A model generated the notes under the pieces. It did not search any database. It saw only the letters and a program-made list of their open reading frames with translations, and was not told the origin of the DNA. Source: Cacconaster sp045617505 (GTDB lineage: Bacteria; Bacteroidota; Bacteroidia; Bacteroidales; UBA932). From it: DNA of 5,551 nucleotides. Below, piece by piece: positions 1 to 5,449 of this stretch (the stretch's first letter is position 1; each line of letters begins with the position of its first letter). The DNA lies in NCBI GenBank assembly GCA_045617505.1, contig JAZLIS010000062.1, positions 1-5,551 of the forward strand, in the 5' to 3' direction. Made by a program: the position numbers and the translations under genes.

Positions 1-312
1 CAATCGTGTATTTGAATTCACCGTCGCACTTGACTTCCTTTTTGGCGTAGCGGACATTCTTGATTGTGCCCCAACGTTCACTGCCGTCAACAAAACGTAC
101 TACAACAAGAACCCATAAAGGCGAGGGTTTGTAGAGGGTTATGCTCTCAATGTATTCGTGGACATACTATCGCCTTGAAGTAAAATTCCGTAAGCTTCCT
201 GAGATTTGTGACAGTCGTGTCATACCTCACGTGGACTGTCTCTACATATCCGGTTGTATCCGTATAAACCTCCTGATATGTAGGGTTTTCCGTATTTGAG
301 TATATTCATCAT
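1..312 (-). pseudogene. Broken unrecognised gene, 5' part; runs off the left edge
   Basis: I do not recognise the protein. On the minus strand, two ATG codons (312-307) open a 30-codon frame that stops at 222-220. A second frame, shifted +1, is open from 305 to 150 (52 codons, with no ATG of its own) and reads plausibly, for example TENPTYQEVYTDTTGYVE. A third, shifted +1 again, is open from 166 to the window edge (55 codons), including FVDGSERWGTIKNVRYAKK. Joined by two one-base skips, near 307-300 and 166-150, these give one continuous protein-like chain of about 100 residues beginning at the double ATG. The composition is mixed, with charged and aromatic residues; I see no signal peptide, membrane segment or known motif. 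A promoter-like box lies just upstream. The likeliest readings are a decayed gene or sequencing/assembly indels. Programmed frameshifting is much less likely, since no slippery site is evident. Chance open frames cannot be excluded. Confidence 0.45.
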
Positions 313-332
313 TATGACTTGAGGTTGTTACG

Positions 333-340
333 CAAAGATA
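333..340 (-). promoter_or_regulatory. -7 promoter box for the broken leftmost gene
   Basis: On the minus strand this reads TATCTTTG, a full match to the Bacteroidota -7 consensus TAnnTTTG. It lies 10 bases past the ruvA stop codon and about 20 bases before the double ATG at 312-307, the expected spacing for a short leader. No good TTTG-like -33 box is visible 19-21 bases further upstream, inside the end of ruvA, so the promoter may be weak. Confidence 0.5.
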
Positions 341-349
341 AACAGCTTC

Positions 350-946
350 TTATAACATCTTGAGAGACTTCTTGATAAGGGCCTCGATGGTGATGTCAGG
401 GGTCTGCTGGAGAATGGAGGAGAGAACCTTTTCGACGGCGGGTCTTGCAAATCCGAGGAGGACAAGGGCGCTGCGGGCCTCTTCCCTGACAGCGGAGTCC
501 CCTCCTGCAGTGGCCATAACCGGCAAATCTCCGACAGCGGTCTTGTCAATCTTGTCCTTCAGTTCCAGAATTATGCGCTGGGCGCTCTTGAGACCGATGC
601 CCTTGACGGCCTTGAACCGGCCTGTGTCCCCTCCGAGGATGGCGGCGCGGGTTTCATCTGCTGTCATTGAGGAGAGAATCATCCTCGCGGAGCCGGCACC
701 GATGCCGCTGACAGAGATAAGCTGCTGGAAAACAGTCCTTTCATCCTTAGTGAAGAATCCGTACAACTGTTCGTCATCCTCCCTGAGGTGATGGTGTGTG
801 AACAGTTTGACCTCCTGCCCGGTGAGGGACTGGAGCGGGGAGAAGGTGGTCAGCGAGATGGCGAGTTTCCAGCCTATGCCGCAGGTTTCGACAATCGCTT
901 CGGCGGGGGATATTTCGGTCAGAATGCCCTTGATATATTCGTACAT
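350..946 (-). CDS. ruvA: Holliday junction branch migration protein RuvA
   Basis: The 198-residue protein has the usual RuvA length and layout. RuvA tetramers bind four-way DNA junctions in the cytoplasm and load the RuvB motor for branch migration in recombinational repair. Visible parts are an N-terminal OB-fold (about residues 1-64), a helix-hairpin-helix domain with the hairpins SVSGIGAGSA (78-87) and AVKGIGLKSA (113-122), and a C-terminal RuvB-contacting domain (about 150-198) after a variable linker. The acidic pin that sits at the junction centre is present as E56-D57 within HLREDDEQLYGF. The open frame extends upstream to 1291, into sufS on the other strand, but the start at 946 is chosen because MYEYIKGILTEI aligns with the normal RuvA N-terminus. 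It is transcribed divergently from sufS. No ruvB or ruvC is in the window. Confidence 0.97.
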   Translation of the reverse strand: MYEYIKGILTEISPAEAIVETCGIGWKLAISLTTFSPLQSLTGQEVKLFTHHHLREDDEQLYGFFTKDERTVFQQLISVSGIGAGSARMILSSMTADETRAAILGGDTGRFKAVKGIGLKSAQRIILELKDKIDKTAVGDLPVMATAGGDSAVREEARSALVLLGFARPAVEKVLSSILQQTPDITIEALIKKSLKML

Positions 947-980
947 ATTGTCCAATATTTCTGTAAAAATACTATTTTTG
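947..980 (+). promoter_or_regulatory. Promoter of the sufS operon
   Basis: The -7 box TATTTTTG (973-980) fits TAnnTTTG. An ATTG at 947-950 could be the -33 box, with a 22-base spacer that is slightly longer than usual. Transcription would begin about 984-988, so sufS (ATG at 989) would have almost no leader. The -7 box forms half of an A/T-rich dyad (965-979) whose other half faces ruvA. Confidence 0.55.
964..971 (-). promoter_or_regulatory. Possible -7 box of ruvA, mirror image of the sufS box
   Basis: On the minus strand this reads TATTTTTA, one mismatch from TAnnTTTG. It is the inverted copy of the sufS -7 box, separated from it by the single base 972. Transcription would begin around 957-960 and leave an 11-14 base leader before the ruvA ATG at 946. 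No clear -33 TTTG is visible; the corresponding stretch reads TTTT inside the start of sufS. Confidence 0.3.
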
Positions 981-988
981 CCGGATAT

Positions 989-2215
989 ATGAAAACAGAA
1001 GAGATACGCGCGCAATTTCCCGGCCTCAACCGTACGGTTTACGGGAAGAGACTCGTGTATCTCGACAATGCGGCGACTTCCCAAAAGCCTCTCAGTGTCC
1101 TGAAGATGCAGGAGTTCCTCTGCAGGGAGAGCTGCGGCAACGTCCACAGGGGTGTGCACAGACTCAGCATAGAAGCCACCGCCGCATACGAGGAGGCCCG
1201 TCAGGCCGTCCGCAGTTTCATCGGGGCCCGCTCGAGCGAAGAGATAATCTTCACTTCGGGAACCACCGCCTCCTTCAATCTTCTGGCACACTGCTTTGTC
1301 TCACGATATGTGGGCAAGGGGGACAGAATTCTGATATCGGAGGCCGAGCACCATTCCAACATCGTCCCCTGGCAGATTGCCTGTGAGGCGGCCGGCGCCA
1401 CGATTGACGTGGTGAGGGTGGATGACAGGGGTGTCCTCGATATGGACGATTTGTCGAAAAAACTGGACGGTCGGGTCAAACTGCTCTCAATCACCCAGAT
1501 ATCCAATGTCCTCGGGGTAATCAATCCCATAAGGGAGGTAATATCCGCTGCCCACGCGAAGGGAATTCCGGTCGCGGTTGACGGGGCTCAGGGGATAGTC
1601 CACCTGCCGGTGGATGTCACGGAACTGGATTGTGATTTCTATGCATTTTCCGGCCACAAGATATATGCCCCCACCGGAACAGGGGTTCTGTATGGGAAAA
1701 AGGAGTATCTTCAGGAGATGCCTCCCTATATGGGAGGAGGGGATATGGTGGACACCGTCACCTTCGAAAAGACGACATACGCCCCGCTACCCTTGAAGTT
1801 CGAGGCGGGAACACCCAATTTCGTCGCGGCATCCTGCCTGAAGCCCGCTCTGGAAATCGCTTCCGGGTTCAATTCAGACGTGGAACTGATGGCATGCGTG
1901 AAGGAGAATCTGGCGTTCCTGATGGAGGAGATGGCCGCGACGGAAGGGCTCCGCATTTACGGGAATCCTTCTGACGCTGCCGCCAAGGCTCCGTTGATAA
2001 GTTTTACGGTGGAGGGGACACATTCTTCCGATATCGCCCAGATTCTGGACAAGATGGGAATCGCGGTGCGCAGCGGTCTGCTCTGTGCGGAACCGGTTGT
2101 GCGGAGGTTTTCGGAGGTGGGGATGGCGCGTGTCTCGCTTGCCCCATACAATACGATGGAAGAATGCCGGACTTTTATTTCAGGCCTGCGCAAAGCGGCA
2201 AAGATGTTGAAATGA
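989..2215 (+). CDS. sufS: Cysteine desulfurase SufS (group II, PLP-dependent)
   Basis: The 408-residue protein aligns along its length with SufS/CsdA enzymes, which convert L-cysteine to L-alanine and hold the sulfur as a persulfide on a cysteine for iron-sulfur cluster assembly. It is cytosolic. The start at 989 is chosen because MKTEEIRAQFPGLN matches the family N-terminus; the open frame extends back to 788, but only across ruvA. Visible features are LDNAATSQKP (25-34), AEHHSNIVPWQ (119-129) with the PLP-stacking histidine, DGAQ (198-201), the PLP-binding lysine K224 in FSGHKIYAPTGTG, FEAGTPN (271-277) and the catalytic cysteine C366 in RSGLLCAEP. The usual loop is RTGHHCA-like, so replacement of both histidines by leucines is unusual. 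The stop overlaps the sufE start (ATGA), implying coupled translation. No Shine-Dalgarno is evident. SufS is the most likely identity; the csd paralogue cannot be fully excluded. Confidence 0.95.
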   Translation: MKTEEIRAQFPGLNRTVYGKRLVYLDNAATSQKPLSVLKMQEFLCRESCGNVHRGVHRLSIEATAAYEEARQAVRSFIGARSSEEIIFTSGTTASFNLLAHCFVSRYVGKGDRILISEAEHHSNIVPWQIACEAAGATIDVVRVDDRGVLDMDDLSKKLDGRVKLLSITQISNVLGVINPIREVISAAHAKGIPVAVDGAQGIVHLPVDVTELDCDFYAFSGHKIYAPTGTGVLYGKKEYLQEMPPYMGGGDMVDTVTFEKTTYAPLPLKFEAGTPNFVAASCLKPALEIASGFNSDVELMACVKENLAFLMEEMAATEGLRIYGNPSDAAAKAPLISFTVEGTHSSDIAQILDKMGIAVRSGLLCAEPVVRRFSEVGMARVSLAPYNTMEECRTFISGLRKAAKMLK

Positions 2216-2628
2216 AAACGATAAAGGAGATAGAAGAGAGCATCGTCGAGGAATTTTTCCTCTTTTCCGACTGGATGGAGAAGTATGAATACCTGATAGA
2301 GTTGGGGAAGGAGATGTCTCTGATAGATGAAAAGGAGAAGACAGATGAGAATCTAATCAAGGGTTGCCAGTCCAGAGTCTGGCTCTCCTGCGAGAAGAGG
2401 GACGGCTTGCTGTTTTTCAGGGCCGACAGTGACGCAATCATCACGAAAGGAATGATTTCGCTGCTTCTCAGGGTGTTCAACGGCCAGAAGCCGGAGGATA
2501 TCCTCTCCGCCGACCTCGATTTCATCGATGCGATATCCCTTCGTGAGAATCTTTCCCCTACACGTGCAAACGGGCTTGTCTCGATGATAGATAAAATCAG
2601 GAATTATGCAGACGCCAACCGCTCTTGA
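2212..2628 (+). CDS. sufE: Cysteine desulfuration protein SufE
   Basis: The 138-residue SufE/YgdK-family protein accepts persulfide sulfur from SufS on a conserved cysteine, stimulates the desulfurase, and passes sulfur to the cluster scaffold. The acceptor is C52 in LIKGCQSRVWL (49-59), the family signature. The N-terminal FLFSDWMEKYEYLIELGKE (16-34) also matches the family, as does SPTRANGL (about residues 119-126) near the C-terminus. The frame extends upstream to an ATG at 2164, inside sufS, but the start at 2212 gives the standard N-terminus and overlaps the sufS stop by four bases (ATGA). Its 3' end overlaps the next gene by 23 bases. Adjacency to sufS supports the pairing. Confidence 0.95.
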   Translation: MKTIKEIEESIVEEFFLFSDWMEKYEYLIELGKEMSLIDEKEKTDENLIKGCQSRVWLSCEKRDGLLFFRADSDAIITKGMISLLLRVFNGQKPEDILSADLDFIDAISLRENLSPTRANGLVSMIDKIRNYADANRS

Positions 2629-2920
2629 AGCTGACATAAAACACGCTCTGAGGTCCGTCTTCGACCCTGAAATTCCGGTCAACGTCTATGATTTGGGACT
2701 AATCTACAAAATTGACGTCGACAAGGACAATGCAGTTGCAATCGATATGACCCTCACGGCTCCCAACTGCCCCATTGCGGACCAGGTGGTGGAGATGGTG
2801 CAGGAGGCGGTCAGGGACGTGCCGGGAGTGACGGATGTCAGGGTCAATCTGGTGTTCGAGCCGGAATGGACCAAGGAGATGATGAGCGAGGAGGCGATGC
2901 TTGAACTCGGGCTGCTATGA
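2606..2920 (+). CDS. sufT: DUF59 / MIP18-family iron-sulfur maturation protein (SufT-like)
   Basis: This 104-residue protein is essentially a lone DUF59 (MIP18/PaaD-like) domain of the type linked to SUF operons. Visible features are DPEIPVNVYDLGLIY (20-34), the conserved cysteine C55 in LTAPNCPIADQ, the VPGV turn (72-75) before a beta strand, and FEPEWTKEMMSEEA (84-97), the usual C-terminal signature. Members are thought to help mature or transfer iron-sulfur clusters to client proteins; the exact step here is inferred from family and from its place behind sufS-sufE. The symbol sufT follows stand-alone DUF59 proteins of Firmicutes. The start at 2606 lies inside sufE (23-base overlap) and is the only ATG that keeps the helix before the DPEIPVN motif. 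Its stop overlaps the folK start (ATGA). PaaD, of phenylacetate degradation, is less likely, as no paa genes are near. Confidence 0.88.
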   Translation: MQTPTALEADIKHALRSVFDPEIPVNVYDLGLIYKIDVDKDNAVAIDMTLTAPNCPIADQVVEMVQEAVRDVPGVTDVRVNLVFEPEWTKEMMSEEAMLELGLL

Positions 2921-3330
2921 TTTGTCTGCTGCTCGGTTCGAATCTCGGGGAGAGGGAGAAAAATCTGGCCCTTGCCAGAGAGAAACTGGCGGAGAGGCTT
3001 GAAGTGACTCTCAGGTGTTCCGGGATAATGGAGACAGAGGCGGTGGGTTTTGACGGGGCTGACTTTCTGAACCAGACTGTCTGCTTCGAGAAGGAGATGG
3101 ACCCGTTCGACCTGCTCGGAGTGACTCAGGCCTGCGAGGCGGAGATTGGGCGAAAGCCGCATGGAGCTGAATATGACAGGGACGGAAAGAGGATATACAG
3201 AGACAGAATCATTGACATAGATATATTGACTTTCAATGATTTGCAGATAAGCACGGAAAGGCTGACACTGCCTCACCCACAGGTGTGGAGCCGCCCGTTC
3301 GTGAAAGAGCTGATGAAACAATTGATATAA
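2917..3330 (+). CDS. folK: HPPK: 6-hydroxymethyl-7,8-dihydropterin pyrophosphokinase (folate synthesis)
   Basis: HPPK transfers diphosphate from ATP to 6-hydroxymethyl-7,8-dihydropterin, giving the substrate of dihydropteroate synthase in folate synthesis. The 137-residue protein shows LLLGSNLGEREKNL (4-17) at the N-terminus, DFLNQTVCFE (49-58), RDRIIDIDIL (95-104) with the magnesium-binding aspartates D100 and D102, and LTLPHPQVWSRPFV (116-129) with H120 and R126, which correspond to E. coli H115 and R121. It ends soon after RPFV, about 20-25 residues shorter than E. coli FolK, so the C-terminal segment is reduced, but all catalytic positions I can place are present. Its ATG overlaps the previous stop (ATGA), so translation is probably coupled. 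glyS follows after 13 bases. Confidence 0.93.
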   Translation: MICLLLGSNLGEREKNLALAREKLAERLEVTLRCSGIMETEAVGFDGADFLNQTVCFEKEMDPFDLLGVTQACEAEIGRKPHGAEYDRDGKRIYRDRIIDIDILTFNDLQISTERLTLPHPQVWSRPFVKELMKQLI

Positions 3331-3343
3331 AAAACATAAGACA

Positions 3344-4891
3344 ATGACACAGGAAGAAGTTTTTAAAAATCTGATTGCACACGCCAAGGAATACGGATTC
3401 ATCTTTCCTTCAAGCGAAATCTATGACGGATTGAGCGCAGTTTACGACTACGGACAGATGGGTGTCGAGATGAAGAACAACATCAAGCGCTACTGGTGGG
3501 AAGCTATGGTCCATCTGAACGACAATATCGTCGGAATAGACTCCGCAATCTTTATGCATCCCCGTATCTGGGAGGCTTCAGGTCACGTCGGAGCCTTCAA
3601 CGACCCTCTGATTGACAACAAGGACTCCAAGAAGAGATACCGTGCGGATGTCCTGATAGAGGAATATCTTGCAAAACTTGAGGAGAAGATGAACAAGGAG
3701 GTGGAGAAGGGGCGCAGGAAATTCGGCGAGGCCTTCAACGAGGAGCAGTTCCGCGCCACCAACCCCAACGTCCTTCGCGTGAAGACAAAATATGACGATG
3801 TTCACGCAAGGATGGCAAAAGCTCTCAACGACAATGATCTTGGCGAGCTTCGACAGATTATCGTTGACTGTGAGATTGCCTGCCCCATCAGCGGCACGAA
3901 GAACTGGACGGATGTCCGCCAGTTCAACCTGATGTTCAGCACCCAGCTCGGCAACGTGGACGGCGGAGTGGGGACGATATATCTCCGTCCCGAGACGGCA
4001 CAGGGAATCTTCGTCAATTTCCTCAATGTCCAGAAAACAGGACGTATGAAGGTTCCTTTCGGAATAGCTCAGATAGGAAAGGCTTTCCGCAATGAGATAG
4101 TGGCCCGACAGTTCATCTTCCGTATGAGAGAGTTCGAGCAGATGGAGATGCAGTTCTTCGTCCGTCCCGGCGAGGAGATGAAATGGTTCGAGCAGTGGAA
4201 GAAAACCCGTCTGGCCTGCCACAGGGCACTTGGTCTGGGAGATCAGAAATATCGTTATCACGACCACGAAAAACTGGCCCACTACGCGAACGCTGCGACC
4301 GATATCGAATTCGAGTTCCCCTTCGGATTCAAGGAGTTGGAGGGAATCCACAGCCGCACGGATTTCGACCTGAGCCAGCACCAGAAATTCTGCGGAAGGA
4401 AAATCCAGTATTTCGACCCCGAGACCAACGAGAGCTATACTCCGTATGTAATCGAGACTTCAATCGGTTTAGACCGTACTTTTCTGGCTATTCTTTCGTC
4501 ATCCTACTGCACCGAGACTCTGGAGAACGGTGAGGAGAGGGTTGTTCTCAGACTCCCCTCCTGCATCGCACCTGTCAAGCTGGCCATCCTTCCCCTTGTC
4601 AAGAAGGACGGTCTGCCGGAGAAGGCCCGTGAAATCCTCGACACCCTCCGGTTCGACTTCAACTGCCAGTATGACGAAAAGGACTCCATCGGCAAGAGAT
4701 ACCGCCGTCAGGATGCAATCGGAACGCCTTTCTGCGTAACCGTAGATCACGACACCCTGAAAGATGATTGCGTGACGATACGCTATCGCGATACTATGTC
4801 ACAGGAGAGAATTCCGATTGAAAATCTCCGTGGAATCGTCTCGGAGAAAGTGAGTATGGCGCCTCTGTTCAAGAATATCCACAAAATCTGA
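3344..4891 (+). CDS. glyS: Glycyl-tRNA synthetase, single-chain dimeric type
   Basis: This class II aminoacyl-tRNA synthetase charges tRNA-Gly with glycine in the cytosol. At 515 residues it is the alpha2 type found in Bacteroidota, archaea and eukaryotes, not the alpha2beta2 GlyQ/GlyS type. Visible features are the N-terminal AKEYGFIFPSSEIYDGLSAV (14-33) and YDYGQMGVEMKNNIK (34-48) around motif 1, IYLRPETAQGIFVNF (212-226), motif 2 as AFRNEIVARQFIFRMREFEQ (247-266), motif 3 as GLDRTFLAIL (375-384), and a C-terminal anticodon-binding domain (about 405-500) starting at LPSCIAPVKLAILPL. The insert at about 110-195 separates the early motifs from the catalytic core, as usual. It sits 13 bases after folK with no promoter-like box in the gap, so it is probably the last gene of the sufS operon. 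No tRNA-sensing leader is present. Confidence 0.97.
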   Translation: MTQEEVFKNLIAHAKEYGFIFPSSEIYDGLSAVYDYGQMGVEMKNNIKRYWWEAMVHLNDNIVGIDSAIFMHPRIWEASGHVGAFNDPLIDNKDSKKRYRADVLIEEYLAKLEEKMNKEVEKGRRKFGEAFNEEQFRATNPNVLRVKTKYDDVHARMAKALNDNDLGELRQIIVDCEIACPISGTKNWTDVRQFNLMFSTQLGNVDGGVGTIYLRPETAQGIFVNFLNVQKTGRMKVPFGIAQIGKAFRNEIVARQFIFRMREFEQMEMQFFVRPGEEMKWFEQWKKTRLACHRALGLGDQKYRYHDHEKLAHYANAATDIEFEFPFGFKELEGIHSRTDFDLSQHQKFCGRKIQYFDPETNESYTPYVIETSIGLDRTFLAILSSSYCTETLENGEERVVLRLPSCIAPVKLAILPLVKKDGLPEKAREILDTLRFDFNCQYDEKDSIGKRYRRQDAIGTPFCVTVDHDTLKDDCVTIRYRDTMSQERIPIENLRGIVSEKVSMAPLFKNIHKI

Positions 4892-4907
4892 AATTTTTAT
4901 TAAAAAA

Positions 4908-4939
4908 ATTGCATAATTGGGGACAATTGGCTAACTTTG
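4908..4939 (+). promoter_or_regulatory. Promoter of gcvH
   Basis: The -7 box TAACTTTG (4932-4939) matches the Bacteroidota consensus TAnnTTTG exactly. ATTG at 4908-4911 is a fair -33 box, with a 20-base spacer. Transcription should begin at about 4944-4947, leaving a leader of roughly 22-25 bases before the gcvH ATG at 4969. This leader is too short for a glycine riboswitch, and none is seen. The rest of the 77-base glyS-gcvH gap is A/T-rich with no convincing terminator. Confidence 0.75.
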
Positions 4940-4968
4940 CGCGTTGAATTTAATGTTTTTGCAAAGAG

Positions 4969-5343
4969 ATGAATGCACCTGCTGAACTCAAATATACAAA
5001 GGATCACGAATGGGTGAAAATGGAAGGGGATATCGCTGTTGTCGGAATCACCGATTTCGCACAGAGCGAATTGGGAGACATTGTTTTTGTGGATATCCAG
5101 ACAGAAGGTGAAACTCTTTCACAGGGAGATGTTTTCGGAACGATAGAGGCCGTCAAGACGGTTGCGGATGCATATATGCCTCTGTCCGGAGAGGTGGTCG
5201 AAGTCAACGCGGCTCTGGAAAGCGCTCCCGAGAAGGTCAACAGCGACCCTTACGGAGAGGGTTGGATGGTAAAGATCAAAATTTCCGACGCTTCGGAATT
5301 TGATAATCTTCTTTCTGCCTCGCAGTATGAAGAAATAATCTGA
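4969..5343 (+). CDS. gcvH: Glycine cleavage system H protein
   Basis: GcvH carries a lipoyl arm that accepts the aminomethyl group from the P protein (glycine decarboxylase) and shuttles it to the T and L proteins, yielding a one-carbon unit on tetrahydrofolate. The 124-residue length is typical. The N-terminus LKYTKDHEWVK (7-17) and VGITDFAQSELGDIVFVD (25-42) are family signatures. The lipoylated lysine is K63 in GTIEAVKTVADAYMPLSGEV (57-76), and VNSDPYGEGWMVKIK (90-104) completes the fold. It has its own promoter and a terminator directly after it, so it is probably a single-gene transcript. The P, T and L genes are not in the window. Lipoyl attachment makes the protein dependent on iron-sulfur lipoate synthase, an indirect link to the suf genes upstream. 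Confidence 0.97.
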   Translation: MNAPAELKYTKDHEWVKMEGDIAVVGITDFAQSELGDIVFVDIQTEGETLSQGDVFGTIEAVKTVADAYMPLSGEVVEVNAALESAPEKVNSDPYGEGWMVKIKISDASEFDNLLSASQYEEII

Positions 5344-5367
5344 TTTGTAAATCAAATGTGATGTGTT

Positions 5368-5401
5368 TAAGGGGGCTAAGCGTTGGCCCCCTTAGTTTTT
5401 T
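5368..5401 (+). terminator. Intrinsic terminator of gcvH
   Basis: A perfect 9-base-pair stem, TAAGGGGGC (5368-5376) with GCCCCCTTA (5386-5394), encloses a 9-base loop and is followed by G and six T residues (5396-5401). It lies 24 bases after the gcvH stop. The G/C core and T-run make this a strong rho-independent terminator. The opposite strand lacks a comparable T-run, so it is probably one-directional. Confidence 0.92.
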
Positions 5402-5418
5402 CATAAACTAAATTTTTA

Positions 5419-5426
5419 TAATTTTG
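5419..5426 (+). promoter_or_regulatory. -7 promoter box of the acyl-CoA ligase gene
   Basis: TAATTTTG (5419-5426) matches TAnnTTTG. Transcription would start about 5431-5434, some 16-19 bases before the ATG at 5450. The -33 position (about 5395-5398) falls in the T-run of the preceding terminator and reads GTTT, so the upstream element is poor. Confidence 0.5.
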
Positions 5427-5449
5427 CAGTCCTCTTAAAAAAATGATTA

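Noticed and set aside
1..349. Mobile element or serine recombinase tail at the left edge
   Set aside because: Part of the minus-strand reading vaguely recalled a recombinase C-terminus, but no catalytic motif, terminal repeat or target duplication is visible.
788..988. Upstream extension of the sufS frame, starting at 788
   Set aside because: It adds 67 residues not found in SufS proteins, lies over ruvA on the other strand, and precedes the promoter at 973-980.
947..1291. N-terminal extension of the ruvA frame on the minus strand
   Set aside because: It adds 115 residues that RuvA lacks and lies over the start of sufS; the frame from 946 gives the normal RuvA length.
2704..3402. A 232-codon open frame on the minus strand opposite the DUF59 gene and folK
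   Set aside because: It spans three well-supported plus-strand genes, resembles no family I know, and has no promoter-like box before it.
3578..4381. A 267-codon open frame on the minus strand opposite glyS
   Set aside because: It is fully antisense to a well-supported glycyl-tRNA synthetase, has no recognisable motifs, and is the kind of shadow that codon bias produces.
4892..4912. Possible terminator after glyS: A/T-only inverted repeat (AATTTTT ... AAAAATT)
   Set aside because: There is no G/C in the stem and it would be too weak; it is better explained as the A/T-rich upstream region of the gcvH promoter.
4892..4968. Glycine riboswitch upstream of gcvH
   Set aside because: The predicted leader is only about 22-25 bases and the whole gap is 77 bases, too short for the aptamer, and no matching structure is seen.
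5341..5354. Small inverted repeat TGATTT-GT-AAATCA at the gcvH stop codon
   Set aside because: The two-base loop and weak stem make it unlikely to form; the nearby G/C-rich hairpin at 5368-5394 is the functional terminator.
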